A stretch of DNA of 64,000 bases from Vibrio sp. RE88 (GTDB lineage: Bacteria; Pseudomonadota; Gammaproteobacteria; Enterobacterales; Vibrionaceae), in NCBI RefSeq assembly GCF_013113835.1, contig NZ_VTYQ01000001.1:496001-560000 (forward strand), in the 5' to 3' direction. The notes under the pieces were generated by a model. The model did not search any database. It was not told the origin of the DNA and saw nothing but the letters and a program-made list of their open reading frames with translations. Each line of letters opens with the position of its first letter. Within the stretch, counting starts at the first letter, position 1. A program made the position numbers and the translations under genes. Positions 50,622 to 58,932 of this stretch are shown piece by piece.

Positions 50622-51082
50622 AGCCAGTCGTTCTTGTATTTGCCCTCTGCTTTCCGGTGCTGAGCGTTGCTGCACCCAAAGTGGATTTAAGTCAGTTAGG
50701 GAAAAAGCCTTCCCAAGCTACGGAAACATCTGTCAGTGGTTCCAGCATTGAAGAAGAGGTGATTTCTGGTCAGGTCTACACCAGTGGCAGTTCTGAAATT
50801 GGTGCTCGTCGCAACGTTGAATTAGTCAAACCTCAGGCTAAAGATTTAACGCTGAATAAGCCAAAAGCCGTCGCAAATGAAAAGTCGGCACTGGCTTTTG
50901 TCGACGAAGCATTGGGTATTGAACCTGTTAAGCCGTGGGAAAAAGGAACACTGGCTAAGAAAGAGATGAAACCCGGAGGGCCGGTGCCTGAGTTCGACTT
51001 ATTTTCGGAGAAAGTCTTCTCATACAAGCAAGGTTCAGTGGGTGGCAGTGGCGTCGGTGGCGGCGGCTGTGGTTGTAACTAA
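50618..51082 (+). CDS. DUF4266 protein with Gly/Cys tail
   Basis: A 154-residue exported protein (signal to about A-A-P). The last 50 residues match DUF4266 as I know it: V-K-P-W-E-K-G-T-L-A-K-K-E-M (104-117) and a terminal G-G-G-G-C-G-C-N (C151, C153). Most members I recall are about 70 residues, so the N-terminal 90 residues (low complexity, S-G-S-S-rich) look like an extension. The tail cysteines might bind a metal or be redox partners of the thioredoxin-like protein with which it is translationally coupled. Confidence 0.8.
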   Translation: MKPVVLVFALCFPVLSVAAPKVDLSQLGKKPSQATETSVSGSSIEEEVISGQVYTSGSSEIGARRNVELVKPQAKDLTLNKPKAVANEKSALAFVDEALGIEPVKPWEKGTLAKKEMKPGGPVPEFDLFSEKVFSYKQGSVGGSGVGGGGCGCN

Positions 51083-51101
51083 ATACTAAAAATAAATCAG
51101 A

Positions 51102-52325
51102 ATGAAAAAACTACCTTTAACGCTGCTGAGCGCAGCGGCAGTGGCGAATAGTGCGCTGGCAGAAGACCATATCTCTGTTCACTATCTAAATTACGAAGAG
51201 TACGACGATAAAGTGGAAGCAGGCGACAGCGTTGTTTCTATCGAAAAGAGTTTTGGTCTCGATTGGACCATCAATCTTGAATTGGGCTACGATACCGTTT
51301 CTGGTGCGTCACCGTCTTGGGGGCCAACTACGCCAATTGGCAGTGCAGCGGATGCGGTTAACCGTGCGACGAAAACTCAACAGGCTCAAAATATGACGGA
51401 TCAGGTGATCCGTGCTGGCTACGATCCCCACAGCAGTGGCTACAAAATTCAGAAATATGAGCTGGAAGATACCCGTAAATCGATCAATGGCAGTGCGACT
51501 TACCGGGACGAGCTGCGTAACGAGTGGACTTTCGGCGCTAACTTTTCCAAAGAAGAGGATTACCGCAGTATTGGTTTAAATGGTAAAGGACTAATTTACG
51601 CCGATGCACAGAAAAACCGCTCGTACAGTTTAGGGTTTTCTACCCTGTTTGATGAAACGATGACGTTTGGCAAATATCAAACCTCGACCAATCCACAATC
51701 TTGGGAAGACATCTTTACGGGGAATGTTGAGGCAGGACTTTCACAAACATTCTCGCCAAATTACTACATGGTCTTTACCGGCTATGCGGGTTATCGTTCT
51801 GGCTATCTTAGCAATCACTATCTGACGGTGTTGCGTGAGGTGGATATTGATGGCGATGGTTCGATCGGTACTGACGAAGTCTTTCTTGGTCAGGATTCAC
51901 GCCCGGACACTCGTTTGTCAGGTGGCGTGAATATTCAGGCGTTCTGGTCAATGTCCGAGAATCTAGTGGTTCGTCCTCGTTACAAATGGTTCCAAGACGA
52001 CTGGGGCGTAGCTTCTCATCAGCTTGGTGGCAAACTCTCTTGGACAGTCAACAGTTGGCTAACGTTAGCTCCGGGTTACTTCTGGTATACCCAAAGTGCT
52101 GCTGATTTCTACCGTGACCCTAATGGCAGTGATCCTACTTTTGCTTCATCGGGCTATGCGACCTCTGATTTACGTCTTGGTGATTTTACGGCCAATGCGT
52201 ATGAATTAGGTGCAAGCTTTAAAGTACACAAGAAACTGCGCTTCAATCTGCTTGGCGCTTATTACGAGCAGTCCAATGGTTTTGAAGCTCAGTGGTGGGC
52301 AGTAGGGGCAACCTATGAGTTTTAA
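51102..52325 (+). CDS. DUF3570 outer-membrane barrel with putative flavinylation motif
   Basis: A 407-residue protein with a signal peptide (to about A20) and alternating aromatic strands ending Y-E-F, typical of an outer-membrane barrel; the S-G-Y-A-T-S-D-L-R-L-G stretch is DUF3570-like. Residues 64-70 read D-T-V-S-G-A-S, which fits the ApbE substrate consensus D-x-x-(S/T)-G-A-(T/S), with S70 as candidate FMN acceptor. Residues 248-259 (D-I-D-G-D-G-S-I-G-T-D-E) form a textbook EF-hand loop. The gene overlaps apbE by 11 bases. Flavin attachment is an inference. Confidence 0.85.
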   Translation: MKKLPLTLLSAAAVANSALAEDHISVHYLNYEEYDDKVEAGDSVVSIEKSFGLDWTINLELGYDTVSGASPSWGPTTPIGSAADAVNRATKTQQAQNMTDQVIRAGYDPHSSGYKIQKYELEDTRKSINGSATYRDELRNEWTFGANFSKEEDYRSIGLNGKGLIYADAQKNRSYSLGFSTLFDETMTFGKYQTSTNPQSWEDIFTGNVEAGLSQTFSPNYYMVFTGYAGYRSGYLSNHYLTVLREVDIDGDGSIGTDEVFLGQDSRPDTRLSGGVNIQAFWSMSENLVVRPRYKWFQDDWGVASHQLGGKLSWTVNSWLTLAPGYFWYTQSAADFYRDPNGSDPTFASSGYATSDLRLGDFTANAYELGASFKVHKKLRFNLLGAYYEQSNGFEAQWWAVGATYEF

Positions 52326-53196
52326 TCCGCCGTTTGTTCACCGATTTCAGGCGATGACGGTTCCTTGTGAAGTTCAGTTGTATCACTCAGAGAAAGCCGC
52401 AGATATCGTGGCTTTAATTGAGTCTAATACTCTGAGATTAGAGCAGAAATTTAACTTTTATGATTCTCAATCTTGGCTCAATCAGCAAGTGAATCAACGT
52501 CAATCATCATCTGTGGCCTTGGATGATGAAAGCTACGCTGTGTTTGAAGTTTTGAGGCGCTTGGTTGACGGCACGAAAGGAGTGTTTGACCCTACGGTCG
52601 GTACTGTGAAGTCAATGATGGCCAGCACGCCTCAATTGGACAGAAGTGCGGCTTATGAAGGTGCTAAAGCGTTTATGGGTGTTGATGCTTGGTCTCTATC
52701 AGATAAAACGCTCTCTGTCCCTCACGCAGAGACTCAATTTGACTTGGGTGGTGTGATTAAAGAGTTTGCGGTCGATCAGGCGGTGATGATCGCAGAGAAA
52801 TTTGGTGTTTCCTCTGCGCTGGTGAATTTTGGTGGAGACATTCGAGCGCTTGGCACTAAGCCAGATGGTTCATCTTTCAATGTGGCGGTGCTTAATCCGA
52901 AGAATAAGCATGAGCCATTTTTCTCATTGCCACTGGCTGATGCCGCTTTGACGACATCCGCTCATTACGAGCGAAGCTTCCAATTTGGCGATGAGGAAAG
53001 CTCACACATATTGTCGCAACGCGGGACACATCCCCAAGTGCTCTCTGTCAGCGTTTTAGCTCCAACGACACTGGAAGCGGGCGCCCTCAGTACGGCATTG
53101 ACATTAGAGCCGACTTTACCAGTCCCTGAACAAGTCGGCGTTGTATTTATCGACGATCAATTAGCTATTCATCAAGACACGGAGTTTGTAGCGTGA
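52315..53196 (+). CDS. apbE: ApbE-family FAD:protein FMN transferase
   Basis: A 293-residue flavin transferase. Motifs F-D-P-T-V-G (about 93-98), D-L-G-G-V-I-K-E-F-A-V-D (about 143-154) and V-N-F-G-G-D-I-R (about 171-178) cover the FAD-binding and catalytic parts. ApbE moves FMN from FAD to Ser/Thr of target proteins. Unlike most bacterial ApbE it starts without a signal peptide or lipobox, so it may work in the cytoplasm or be secreted in another way. The start overlaps the barrel gene (11 bases) and its end overlaps dsbD (4 bases). Confidence 0.9.
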   Translation: MSFNPPFVHRFQAMTVPCEVQLYHSEKAADIVALIESNTLRLEQKFNFYDSQSWLNQQVNQRQSSSVALDDESYAVFEVLRRLVDGTKGVFDPTVGTVKSMMASTPQLDRSAAYEGAKAFMGVDAWSLSDKTLSVPHAETQFDLGGVIKEFAVDQAVMIAEKFGVSSALVNFGGDIRALGTKPDGSSFNVAVLNPKNKHEPFFSLPLADAALTTSAHYERSFQFGDEESSHILSQRGTHPQVLSVSVLAPTTLEAGALSTALTLEPTLPVPEQVGVVFIDDQLAIHQDTEFVA

Positions 53197-54935
53197 TCAG
53201 AATTTTCATCCTGCCATTATTACTGTTTATCTCTGCCTTTACGTCCGCGCAGGATCCTGACTTTTTGCCTGTCGAAGAGGCATTTCCTTATCAGTGGTCG
53301 GTCGGTGAACAAGGTGTGCAGATCCATTTCGCGACTCAGCCTGAATATTATCTCTATAAAGGCCGATTTAAGTTTTCAGCAGATAGCAGCGTCGAGTTGA
53401 ATGACCCTCAATTTTCTTCACCGGGAAAACAGAAACAAGACAAATACTTTGGCGAAGTCGTCGTTTTCGATAAGCCAGTAACCGTGCTGGTACCTTATGG
53501 TGGCGAAGGTCAACTAAAGGTCCGTTATCAAGGTTGCTCAGAAAAAGGTCTGTGCTATTTACCTCAGACGATCAAACTCGACTTGCCCGCCAATACACTG
53601 AATGACAGCAGCCCCTCAATTTGGGATAAAGTTGGCGGTTTGGCGGAAGACACGGCGGGCCTGTCTGAGCTCTTAGGCAGTGCGTCCAAAACTCAGGCTC
53701 TCCTCATCTTTTTCCTACTTGGGTTAGGGCTGTCACTGACACCTTGTGTGTTGCCCATGGTGCCTATTTTGTCGAGCATCATTGGTGGTGACGCAAAAAT
53801 GACAGGCCGAAAAGGTCTAGTTTTGTCGACGTCCTATGTATTGGGTATGGCTTCCAGTTATGCACTAACGGGGATCTTAGTCACGACGTTGGCTAAAGGC
53901 GTTAACCTGCAAGCGGCGATGCAGCAGCCTTGGCTGCTATCGATATTTGCTATGGTGTTTGTCCTGCTTGCTTTAGCGATGTTTGGCTTTTACGAGCTGC
54001 AATTACCAGCATCCATTCAACAGAAGCTAAATGCAAGCTCAGACAAACTAGGCGGCGGTAAAGTGGCGAGTGTGTTTGTGATGGGCGCGGTGTCGGCTCT
54101 GGTGGTGTCACCTTGCGTGAGTGCGCCATTGGCTGGGGCGTTACTCTATGTTTCCACCACGCAAGATTGGGTCTTGGGTGGCGTCACCCTGTTTGTGATG
54201 GCTCTGGGTATGGGTGTGCCACTGATTCTGATTGGCATGAGTGGCGGTAAATTGCTCCCCAAAAGCGGCCCTTGGATGATTGCCGTAAAGCAACTGTTCG
54301 GTGTGTTGCTGCTGGCGGTCGCGATTGTGTTGTTGAGCCGTTTTATTCCAAGTTGGCTGACGATGCTCTTGTGGGCGGTACTTGCCATTGGAAGCGGTAT
54401 TCATTTTGGTGCGCTGGACTCAGCGCAACCAGGTTGGGCGAGGACCCGTAAACTGGCCGCATTTATGTCTCTGTTCTATGGATTGATTCTATTTGTCGGC
54501 ATGTTGACAGGATCAAACGATCCTCTTAAACCACTTAATGTTGCGCAGGTTTCATCAGACAAACCGTCCACAGTTTTACCATTTGAGAAAGTCAGCTCTG
54601 TTGAAGTCTTGGATCAACAATTAGCATTGGCGAAGCAGCAAGGTAAACCGGTACTGATTGACCTTTATGCCGACTGGTGTGTCTCGTGTAAGGTCATTGA
54701 GAAAGAAGTGTTTGGCCATGAATCTGTACAAAAGCAGTTTGCTGACTGGAATACGATCAAGTTTGATGTCACAGAGAGTACCCCTGAGCAGATGGCGTGG
54801 CTGGCAGAGCGCAATGTGTTTGGTCCACCGGCGGTATTTTTCTTTGATACTAAAGGAGCGGAAATTGCTCAGCAGAGAATTGTCGGGGCCACAGGGCTTG
54901 AGCATTTTCAATCTGTGATGACCCAATTGCAGTAA
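53193..54935 (+). CDS. dsbD: Thiol:disulfide interchange protein DsbD, full length
   Basis: A 580-residue three-part electron conduit. Signal peptide (to about A19), N-terminal periplasmic domain with C115 and C121 (C-S-E-K-G-L-C), eight-helix membrane domain with C185 (T-P-C-V-L-P) and C308 (S-P-C-V-S-A-P), and C-terminal thioredoxin domain with C496 and C499 (W-C-V-S-C). All six cysteines of E. coli DsbD (565) are in place. Brings electrons from cytoplasmic thioredoxin into the periplasm. The GTG start overlaps apbE by 4 bases. Confidence 0.93.
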   Translation: MIRIFILPLLLFISAFTSAQDPDFLPVEEAFPYQWSVGEQGVQIHFATQPEYYLYKGRFKFSADSSVELNDPQFSSPGKQKQDKYFGEVVVFDKPVTVLVPYGGEGQLKVRYQGCSEKGLCYLPQTIKLDLPANTLNDSSPSIWDKVGGLAEDTAGLSELLGSASKTQALLIFFLLGLGLSLTPCVLPMVPILSSIIGGDAKMTGRKGLVLSTSYVLGMASSYALTGILVTTLAKGVNLQAAMQQPWLLSIFAMVFVLLALAMFGFYELQLPASIQQKLNASSDKLGGGKVASVFVMGAVSALVVSPCVSAPLAGALLYVSTTQDWVLGGVTLFVMALGMGVPLILIGMSGGKLLPKSGPWMIAVKQLFGVLLLAVAIVLLSRFIPSWLTMLLWAVLAIGSGIHFGALDSAQPGWARTRKLAAFMSLFYGLILFVGMLTGSNDPLKPLNVAQVSSDKPSTVLPFEKVSSVEVLDQQLALAKQQGKPVLIDLYADWCVSCKVIEKEVFGHESVQKQFADWNTIKFDVTESTPEQMAWLAERNVFGPPAVFFFDTKGAEIAQQRIVGATGLEHFQSVMTQLQ

Positions 54936-54942
54936 TTAACAG

Positions 54943-54964
54943 AAGGCGGCATTTATGTCGCCTT
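54943..54964 (+). terminator. Terminator after dsbD
   Basis: AAGGCG-x-CAT pairs with ATG-x-CGCCTT, followed by TATCTT. It ends the redox operon 8 bases after the dsbD stop. Confidence 0.8.
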
Positions 54965-55063
54965 TATCTTATGCACGTTAGGAACGTGCTAGCCAAGACA
55001 TTGCTGTCGAATCTGGCTACTATACTTATGGGCAAAGAATAACCAATCAGGCAATGATGGCAC

Positions 55064-56500
55064 ATGGAAGGCGTCGTAGATCTTAATCGTTGGCAAAAAG
55101 AACACATCAGAACGCAGCAAGAGTTACTTCATCTCTATGCTGAAGTCCGAGCTTTTTATTTGAGTGAGCCATTTTCTGGCTACAACGTGCGGATGAAAAG
55201 GCTAAAGATCCTCAAGCAAGCTTTACTTGAAAACAAGGAAGAGTTGGTTGAGGCTCTGCAAAAGGACTATGGTGCACGCAGCCGTTTCGACAGCATGATT
55301 TGCGATATCCTACCCGCGGTCTCTCACATCAATTACACCATCAAGCATCTAAAAAAGTGGATGAAACCAAGTCGACGTAAAGCGGGCTTGTTGCTGTCTC
55401 CTTCTTCAATCACAGTCGAGTATCAACCACTAGGTGTGGTCGGAGTTATTGTCCCTTGGAACTTTCCAATCGTGTTGAGCATTGCGCCTATCGTGACGGC
55501 GATTGCGGCGGGAAACCGAGTCATGGTTAAGCTGAGTGAGCATACTCATCATACCAATCAGGTACTCAGCCAGATCTTGTCTTGCTTAGACCGACACATT
55601 TACCCCATTGAGGGCGAAGCGGATATCGCCAGCTATTTTTCTCAGCTCCCCTTTGATCATCTTATCTTTACGGGGTCGACGCCAGTAGGGAGGTTAGTCG
55701 CTCAGGCTGCGGCGAAAAACCTTACCCCTGTGACGTTGGAGCTCGGTGGTAAGTCGCCAGTCGTGATTGATAATGACATTGATCTTCGCGCAGCGGTTGA
55801 TGCCGTGTTACTTGGCAAATCAGTCAATGCCGGGCAAATTTGTGTTGCACCAGACTATGTTCTGCTGCCCCAAGGAAAAGAGCTGTTATTCATCAACCTC
55901 TATCTGAAACGTTATAAGGCACTGTATATAGAAGGCGATAAAGCGCCAACGGTAACCCACATCATCAACGAACGGCAGTTTGATCGTCTTCACACGATGT
56001 TAGCGGATGCAAAAGACCACGGTGCCGGTATTTATACCATAGAGGACGTGACGTTGGATGGGCGCCAGATGTTGCCGCATTTGATTACGGGGGTTACAGA
56101 AAATATGCAGGTGATGCAGGAAGAGATATTCGGCCCACTGCTACCCGTGATTGGCTATCGTCATCTGAATGAAGCGCTCAATTACATTAACGTTAAACCA
56201 CGACCGCTGGCTTTGTATCTGATGTCGACAGATCGCATCCTTCAGAGACAAATCATCGAGCAGACCCACAGTGGCGGTGTTGCGATTAACGATACTCTGT
56301 TACATGTGGCGGCTGAAGATGCACCGTTTGGCGGGATAGGAGAATCTGGCATTGGTCACTATCATGGCTTCGAAGGTTTTCAGACTTTCTCTAAAGCAAA
56401 AACCGTTTTGAGTTCCCCAGCTTGGCTGCCAAGAAGCCGGATTCTTTTGCGCTTCAGAAATTTGGCTGAAAAAGTCTTAGGACGACTATTTATCCGCTAA
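55064..56500 (+). CDS. Aldehyde dehydrogenase, coniferyl-aldehyde type
   Basis: A 478-residue NAD(P)-dependent aldehyde dehydrogenase of the short class-3-like/CalB group. Seen are P-W-N-F (131-134), T-G-S-T-P-V-G (203-209), catalytic E226 in L-E-L-G-G-K and C260 in N-A-G-Q-I-C. A hydrophobic, basic C-terminal tail (S-R-I-L-L-R-F-R) may contact membranes. Its 3' end overlaps the convergent LysR gene by 15 bases. Confidence 0.88.
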   Translation: MEGVVDLNRWQKEHIRTQQELLHLYAEVRAFYLSEPFSGYNVRMKRLKILKQALLENKEELVEALQKDYGARSRFDSMICDILPAVSHINYTIKHLKKWMKPSRRKAGLLLSPSSITVEYQPLGVVGVIVPWNFPIVLSIAPIVTAIAAGNRVMVKLSEHTHHTNQVLSQILSCLDRHIYPIEGEADIASYFSQLPFDHLIFTGSTPVGRLVAQAAAKNLTPVTLELGGKSPVVIDNDIDLRAAVDAVLLGKSVNAGQICVAPDYVLLPQGKELLFINLYLKRYKALYIEGDKAPTVTHIINERQFDRLHTMLADAKDHGAGIYTIEDVTLDGRQMLPHLITGVTENMQVMQEEIFGPLLPVIGYRHLNEALNYINVKPRPLALYLMSTDRILQRQIIEQTHSGGVAINDTLLHVAAEDAPFGGIGESGIGHYHGFEGFQTFSKAKTVLSSPAWLPRSRILLRFRNLAEKVLGRLFIR

Positions 56501-57391
56501 GCGAGTATCGAAGTAGTGCTTCACAAAGCTGATGAATTCTCGTAGCCGTTTAGGCTGAAAACGATCTCTATGATAGATGGCCGAAAAATCAACGCTCGGA
56601 ATTCCCCAGTGGTCAAATACTTCGACCAGTTCTCCTTGTGCTAATTCTTCTTCACAGTAAATTATCGGTACACGTATGATGCCGTTGCCATTGAGCGCGC
56701 CTTTTACCAACACACGGCCATTTTTGCACTGCATGCGGCCATTGACTAACACATCGTAGTGTTGCGCATCCGCTTTACTTTCAAAGCTCCACCTTTTGAC
56801 TGAACCCGTTAAACAATGATGCTGAGTGAGCTCTTTAGGGTGATTAGGCTGACCATATCTTTTTAGGTAGTCAGGGCTGGCCAGAGTCCCCATTTTGATA
56901 TCAAGTAGCTTTCGGGCGACGAATCCTGAGTCTTCAAGTTTGCCCATGCGAAAGGCAATATCGAAGTCATCTTCAATCAAATCCACTCGATGACTGCTGA
57001 AGTCTAGATTGATGCTGACATCGGGGTGCACATGCATAAACTCCGTCGCAGTTTGAGCAATTAGCTCCTCCCCGAGATAGCCGCCCACGCAATTAATCTT
57101 TATTTCGCCTTGTACCTTTTCTACGTCATCCACGGCAGCCAATAACGCCTGATCAATATTATGCAGTGCTTTCTCGCATTGCTGATAAAAGGCTTTCCCT
57201 GCTTCAGTGAGCTTGAGTGTTCGGGTGGTTCGGATCAGTAGTGTTACGCCCATTTGATTTTCAAGGCTGCTTATCTGGCGTGATACATGAGAGCGCGACA
57301 CATCCAGCGCTTCTGCAGCTTTAGTAAAGTTCCCCAATTGTGCGATGAGGACAAAAGAGCGGATGTCAGCGAGATTAATCTGGTTGAGCAC
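56486..57391 (-). CDS. LysR-family regulator, divergent to SDR
   Basis: A 301-residue LTTR. The HTH reads F-T-K-A-A-E-A-L-D-V-S-R-S-H-V-S-R-Q-I. The GTG at 57391 gives a normal family N-terminus (V-L-N-Q-I-N-L-A-D-I-R-S); an ATG at 57451 would add 20 unusual residues (C-C-C). No strong ribosome binding site is seen for either. It is divergent from the SDR gene, which it likely regulates, and its end overlaps the aldehyde dehydrogenase gene. Confidence 0.86.
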   Translation of the reverse strand: MLNQINLADIRSFVLIAQLGNFTKAAEALDVSRSHVSRQISSLENQMGVTLLIRTTRTLKLTEAGKAFYQQCEKALHNIDQALLAAVDDVEKVQGEIKINCVGGYLGEELIAQTATEFMHVHPDVSINLDFSSHRVDLIEDDFDIAFRMGKLEDSGFVARKLLDIKMGTLASPDYLKRYGQPNHPKELTQHHCLTGSVKRWSFESKADAQHYDVLVNGRMQCKNGRVLVKGALNGNGIIRVPIIYCEEELAQGELVEVFDHWGIPSVDFSAIYHRDRFQPKRLREFISFVKHYFDTRLADK

Positions 57392-57456
57392 AGTAGATAT
57401 CCAATCAAATCTAATTTTGTTTATTGTTGCACTACAGCAACAGTGTTTCAACTGGA

Positions 57457-57468
57457 GTGATATATATC
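57457..57468. promoter_or_regulatory. Palindrome in the LysR/SDR promoter region
   Basis: TGATATATATCA is a perfect 12-base palindrome between the divergent genes; a TGTTGC/GCAACA pair with a 6-base loop lies at 57424-57441. One could be the LysR operator or the SDR -10 region. Weak evidence. Confidence 0.3.
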
Positions 57469-57545
57469 AACAAAAACGATTTACGTAATATACCTCCATC
57501 GCGGCGAAACAGAGCTGCTACTAAACAACTACAGAGGAAATAAAG

Positions 57546-58265
57546 ATGAAAAAACTAATCGTAATCACAGGTGCAAGTTCTGGTATTGGTGAAGCAATTG
57601 CTCGTCGTCTAAGCAACGAAGGTCATCCTCTGCTTCTGCTTGCTCGTCGTGTTGAGCGTCTTGAAGCACTAGACCTGCCAAACACTTTATGTGAAAAAGT
57701 AGACGTGACAGACAAAGCGTCATTTGAAGCAGCGATTGCAAAAGCAGAGGCGCAATTTGGCCCGGTTGATGGCTTAGTGAACAACGCTGGCGTTATGTTG
57801 TTAGGTCAGATTGATACTCAGGACGCGAGTGAATGGAAACGCATGTTTGATGTCAACGTACTTGGCTTACTGAATGGTATGCAATCTGTACTGGCACCTA
57901 TGATGGAGCGCAACAGCGGCACGATTATCAATGTCAGCTCTATTGCGGGTAAGAAAACGTTCCCGAATCATGCAGCATACTGCGGTACTAAATTTGCCGT
58001 TCACGCCATTTCTGAAAATGTACGTGAAGAAGTAGCCGCGTCAAATGTACGTGTGACGACGATTGCTCCGGGTGCAGTAGAGACTGAACTGCTGTCTCAC
58101 ACGACTTCTCAGGAAATCAAAGATGGCTATGACGACTGGAAAGTGGACATGGGTGGTGTCTTGGCAGCAGATGATGTCGCTCGTGCGGTCGAGTTTGCTT
58201 ACAACCAACCTCAAAACGTGTGTATTCGTGAGATTGCGCTAGCGCCAACTAAGCAACAGCCATAA
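57546..58265 (+). CDS. Short-chain dehydrogenase/reductase
   Basis: A 239-residue NAD(P)-dependent oxidoreductase of the classical SDR type, similar in style to YdfG-like enzymes. T-G-A-S-S-G-I-G (8-15), N-N-A-G (79-82), catalytic S131/S132, Y145 and K149 (Y-C-G-T-K) are all present. AGAGGA precedes the ATG. Substrate unknown. The upstream LysR gene is the likely regulator, and a strong terminator follows. Confidence 0.9.
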   Translation: MKKLIVITGASSGIGEAIARRLSNEGHPLLLLARRVERLEALDLPNTLCEKVDVTDKASFEAAIAKAEAQFGPVDGLVNNAGVMLLGQIDTQDASEWKRMFDVNVLGLLNGMQSVLAPMMERNSGTIINVSSIAGKKTFPNHAAYCGTKFAVHAISENVREEVAASNVRVTTIAPGAVETELLSHTTSQEIKDGYDDWKVDMGGVLAADDVARAVEFAYNQPQNVCIREIALAPTKQQP

Positions 58266-58284
58266 TCACTTTATGATTCAAATT

Positions 58285-58309
58285 AGGTCAGCAAATGCTG
58301 GCCTTTTTT
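58285..58309 (+). terminator. Terminator after the SDR gene
   Basis: AGGTCAGC pairs with GCTGGCCT (one G-T pair), 4-base loop, then TTTTT. It ends at about 58309. Confidence 0.88.
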
Positions 58310-58441
58310 GTATCTGATGAATTAATTGTGTACTCGTGGCTAAGGTGTGATGAGCTAGTCAAAAACCTTCATCTGTCCATGGTTATTCTGCGGTTAATGA
58401 TAATATTCGATTTTATAAATTATCTGTTTTTGGAATGGTTG

Positions 58442-58885
58442 ATGTACGGAATTCTGCTTGCTCTGCATTTACTTGCCGCGACAATTTGGACTGGCGGGCA
58501 CATTGTGCTGTCAGTAGTTATTCTTCCTAGTGTGCTTAAAAACCGTTCGCCGCAAGAGTTGATTAAGTTTGAATCCGTGTACGAAAAAATCGGTATGCCT
58601 GCTTTGATCATTCAGGTCATTACTGGTCTGATGCTGGCGTATCGAATGCTACCGGATGTGAGTTTATGGTTTGATATGTCAATCCCGCAAGCCCATGGTA
58701 TTGCTGCCAAGTTGACTTTACTGGCTTTGACGATGATGTTGGCCTTGGATGCTAGATTCAGAGTGATCCCTCGACTATCCCAGTCTAATCTCAACGATAT
58801 GGCTTGGCATATCGTCGGGGTCACTTTGTTTTCGATTCTGTTTGTATTGGTGGGCGTATCTTTTCGTGTTGGCTGGCTTTATTAA
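58442..58885 (+). CDS. CopD-like small inner-membrane protein
   Basis: A 147-residue membrane protein with four hydrophobic helices. L-H-L-L-A-A-T-I-W-T-G-G-H near the N-terminus recalls the CopD/YeaQ-like family of copper resistance membrane proteins, with conserved His residues in helices (H9, H19, and H87 in the third). I chose the ATG at 58442 because a longer frame upstream would run through the SDR terminator. GGA stands 7 bases before it. Substrate or metal role is inferred only from family. Confidence 0.75.
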   Translation: MYGILLALHLLAATIWTGGHIVLSVVILPSVLKNRSPQELIKFESVYEKIGMPALIIQVITGLMLAYRMLPDVSLWFDMSIPQAHGIAAKLTLLALTMMLALDARFRVIPRLSQSNLNDMAWHIVGVTLFSILFVLVGVSFRVGWLY

Positions 58886-58903
58886 CGTGAATCGTCGAAA
58901 AAA

Positions 58904-58923
58904 CGCCGACCAAGAGGTCGGCG
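58904..58923. terminator. Bidirectional terminator between CopD-like and chemoreceptor genes
   Basis: CGCCGACC and GGTCGGCG form a perfect 8-base-pair stem with loop AAGA, flanked by an A-run upstream and CTTGTTATT downstream. Confidence 0.88.
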
Positions 58924-58932
58924 CTTGTTATT

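Noticed and set aside
58295..58441. N-terminal extension of the CopD-like protein
   Set aside because: It would begin inside the SDR terminator hairpin and add an atypical sequence; the ATG at 58442 gives a normal membrane-protein start.
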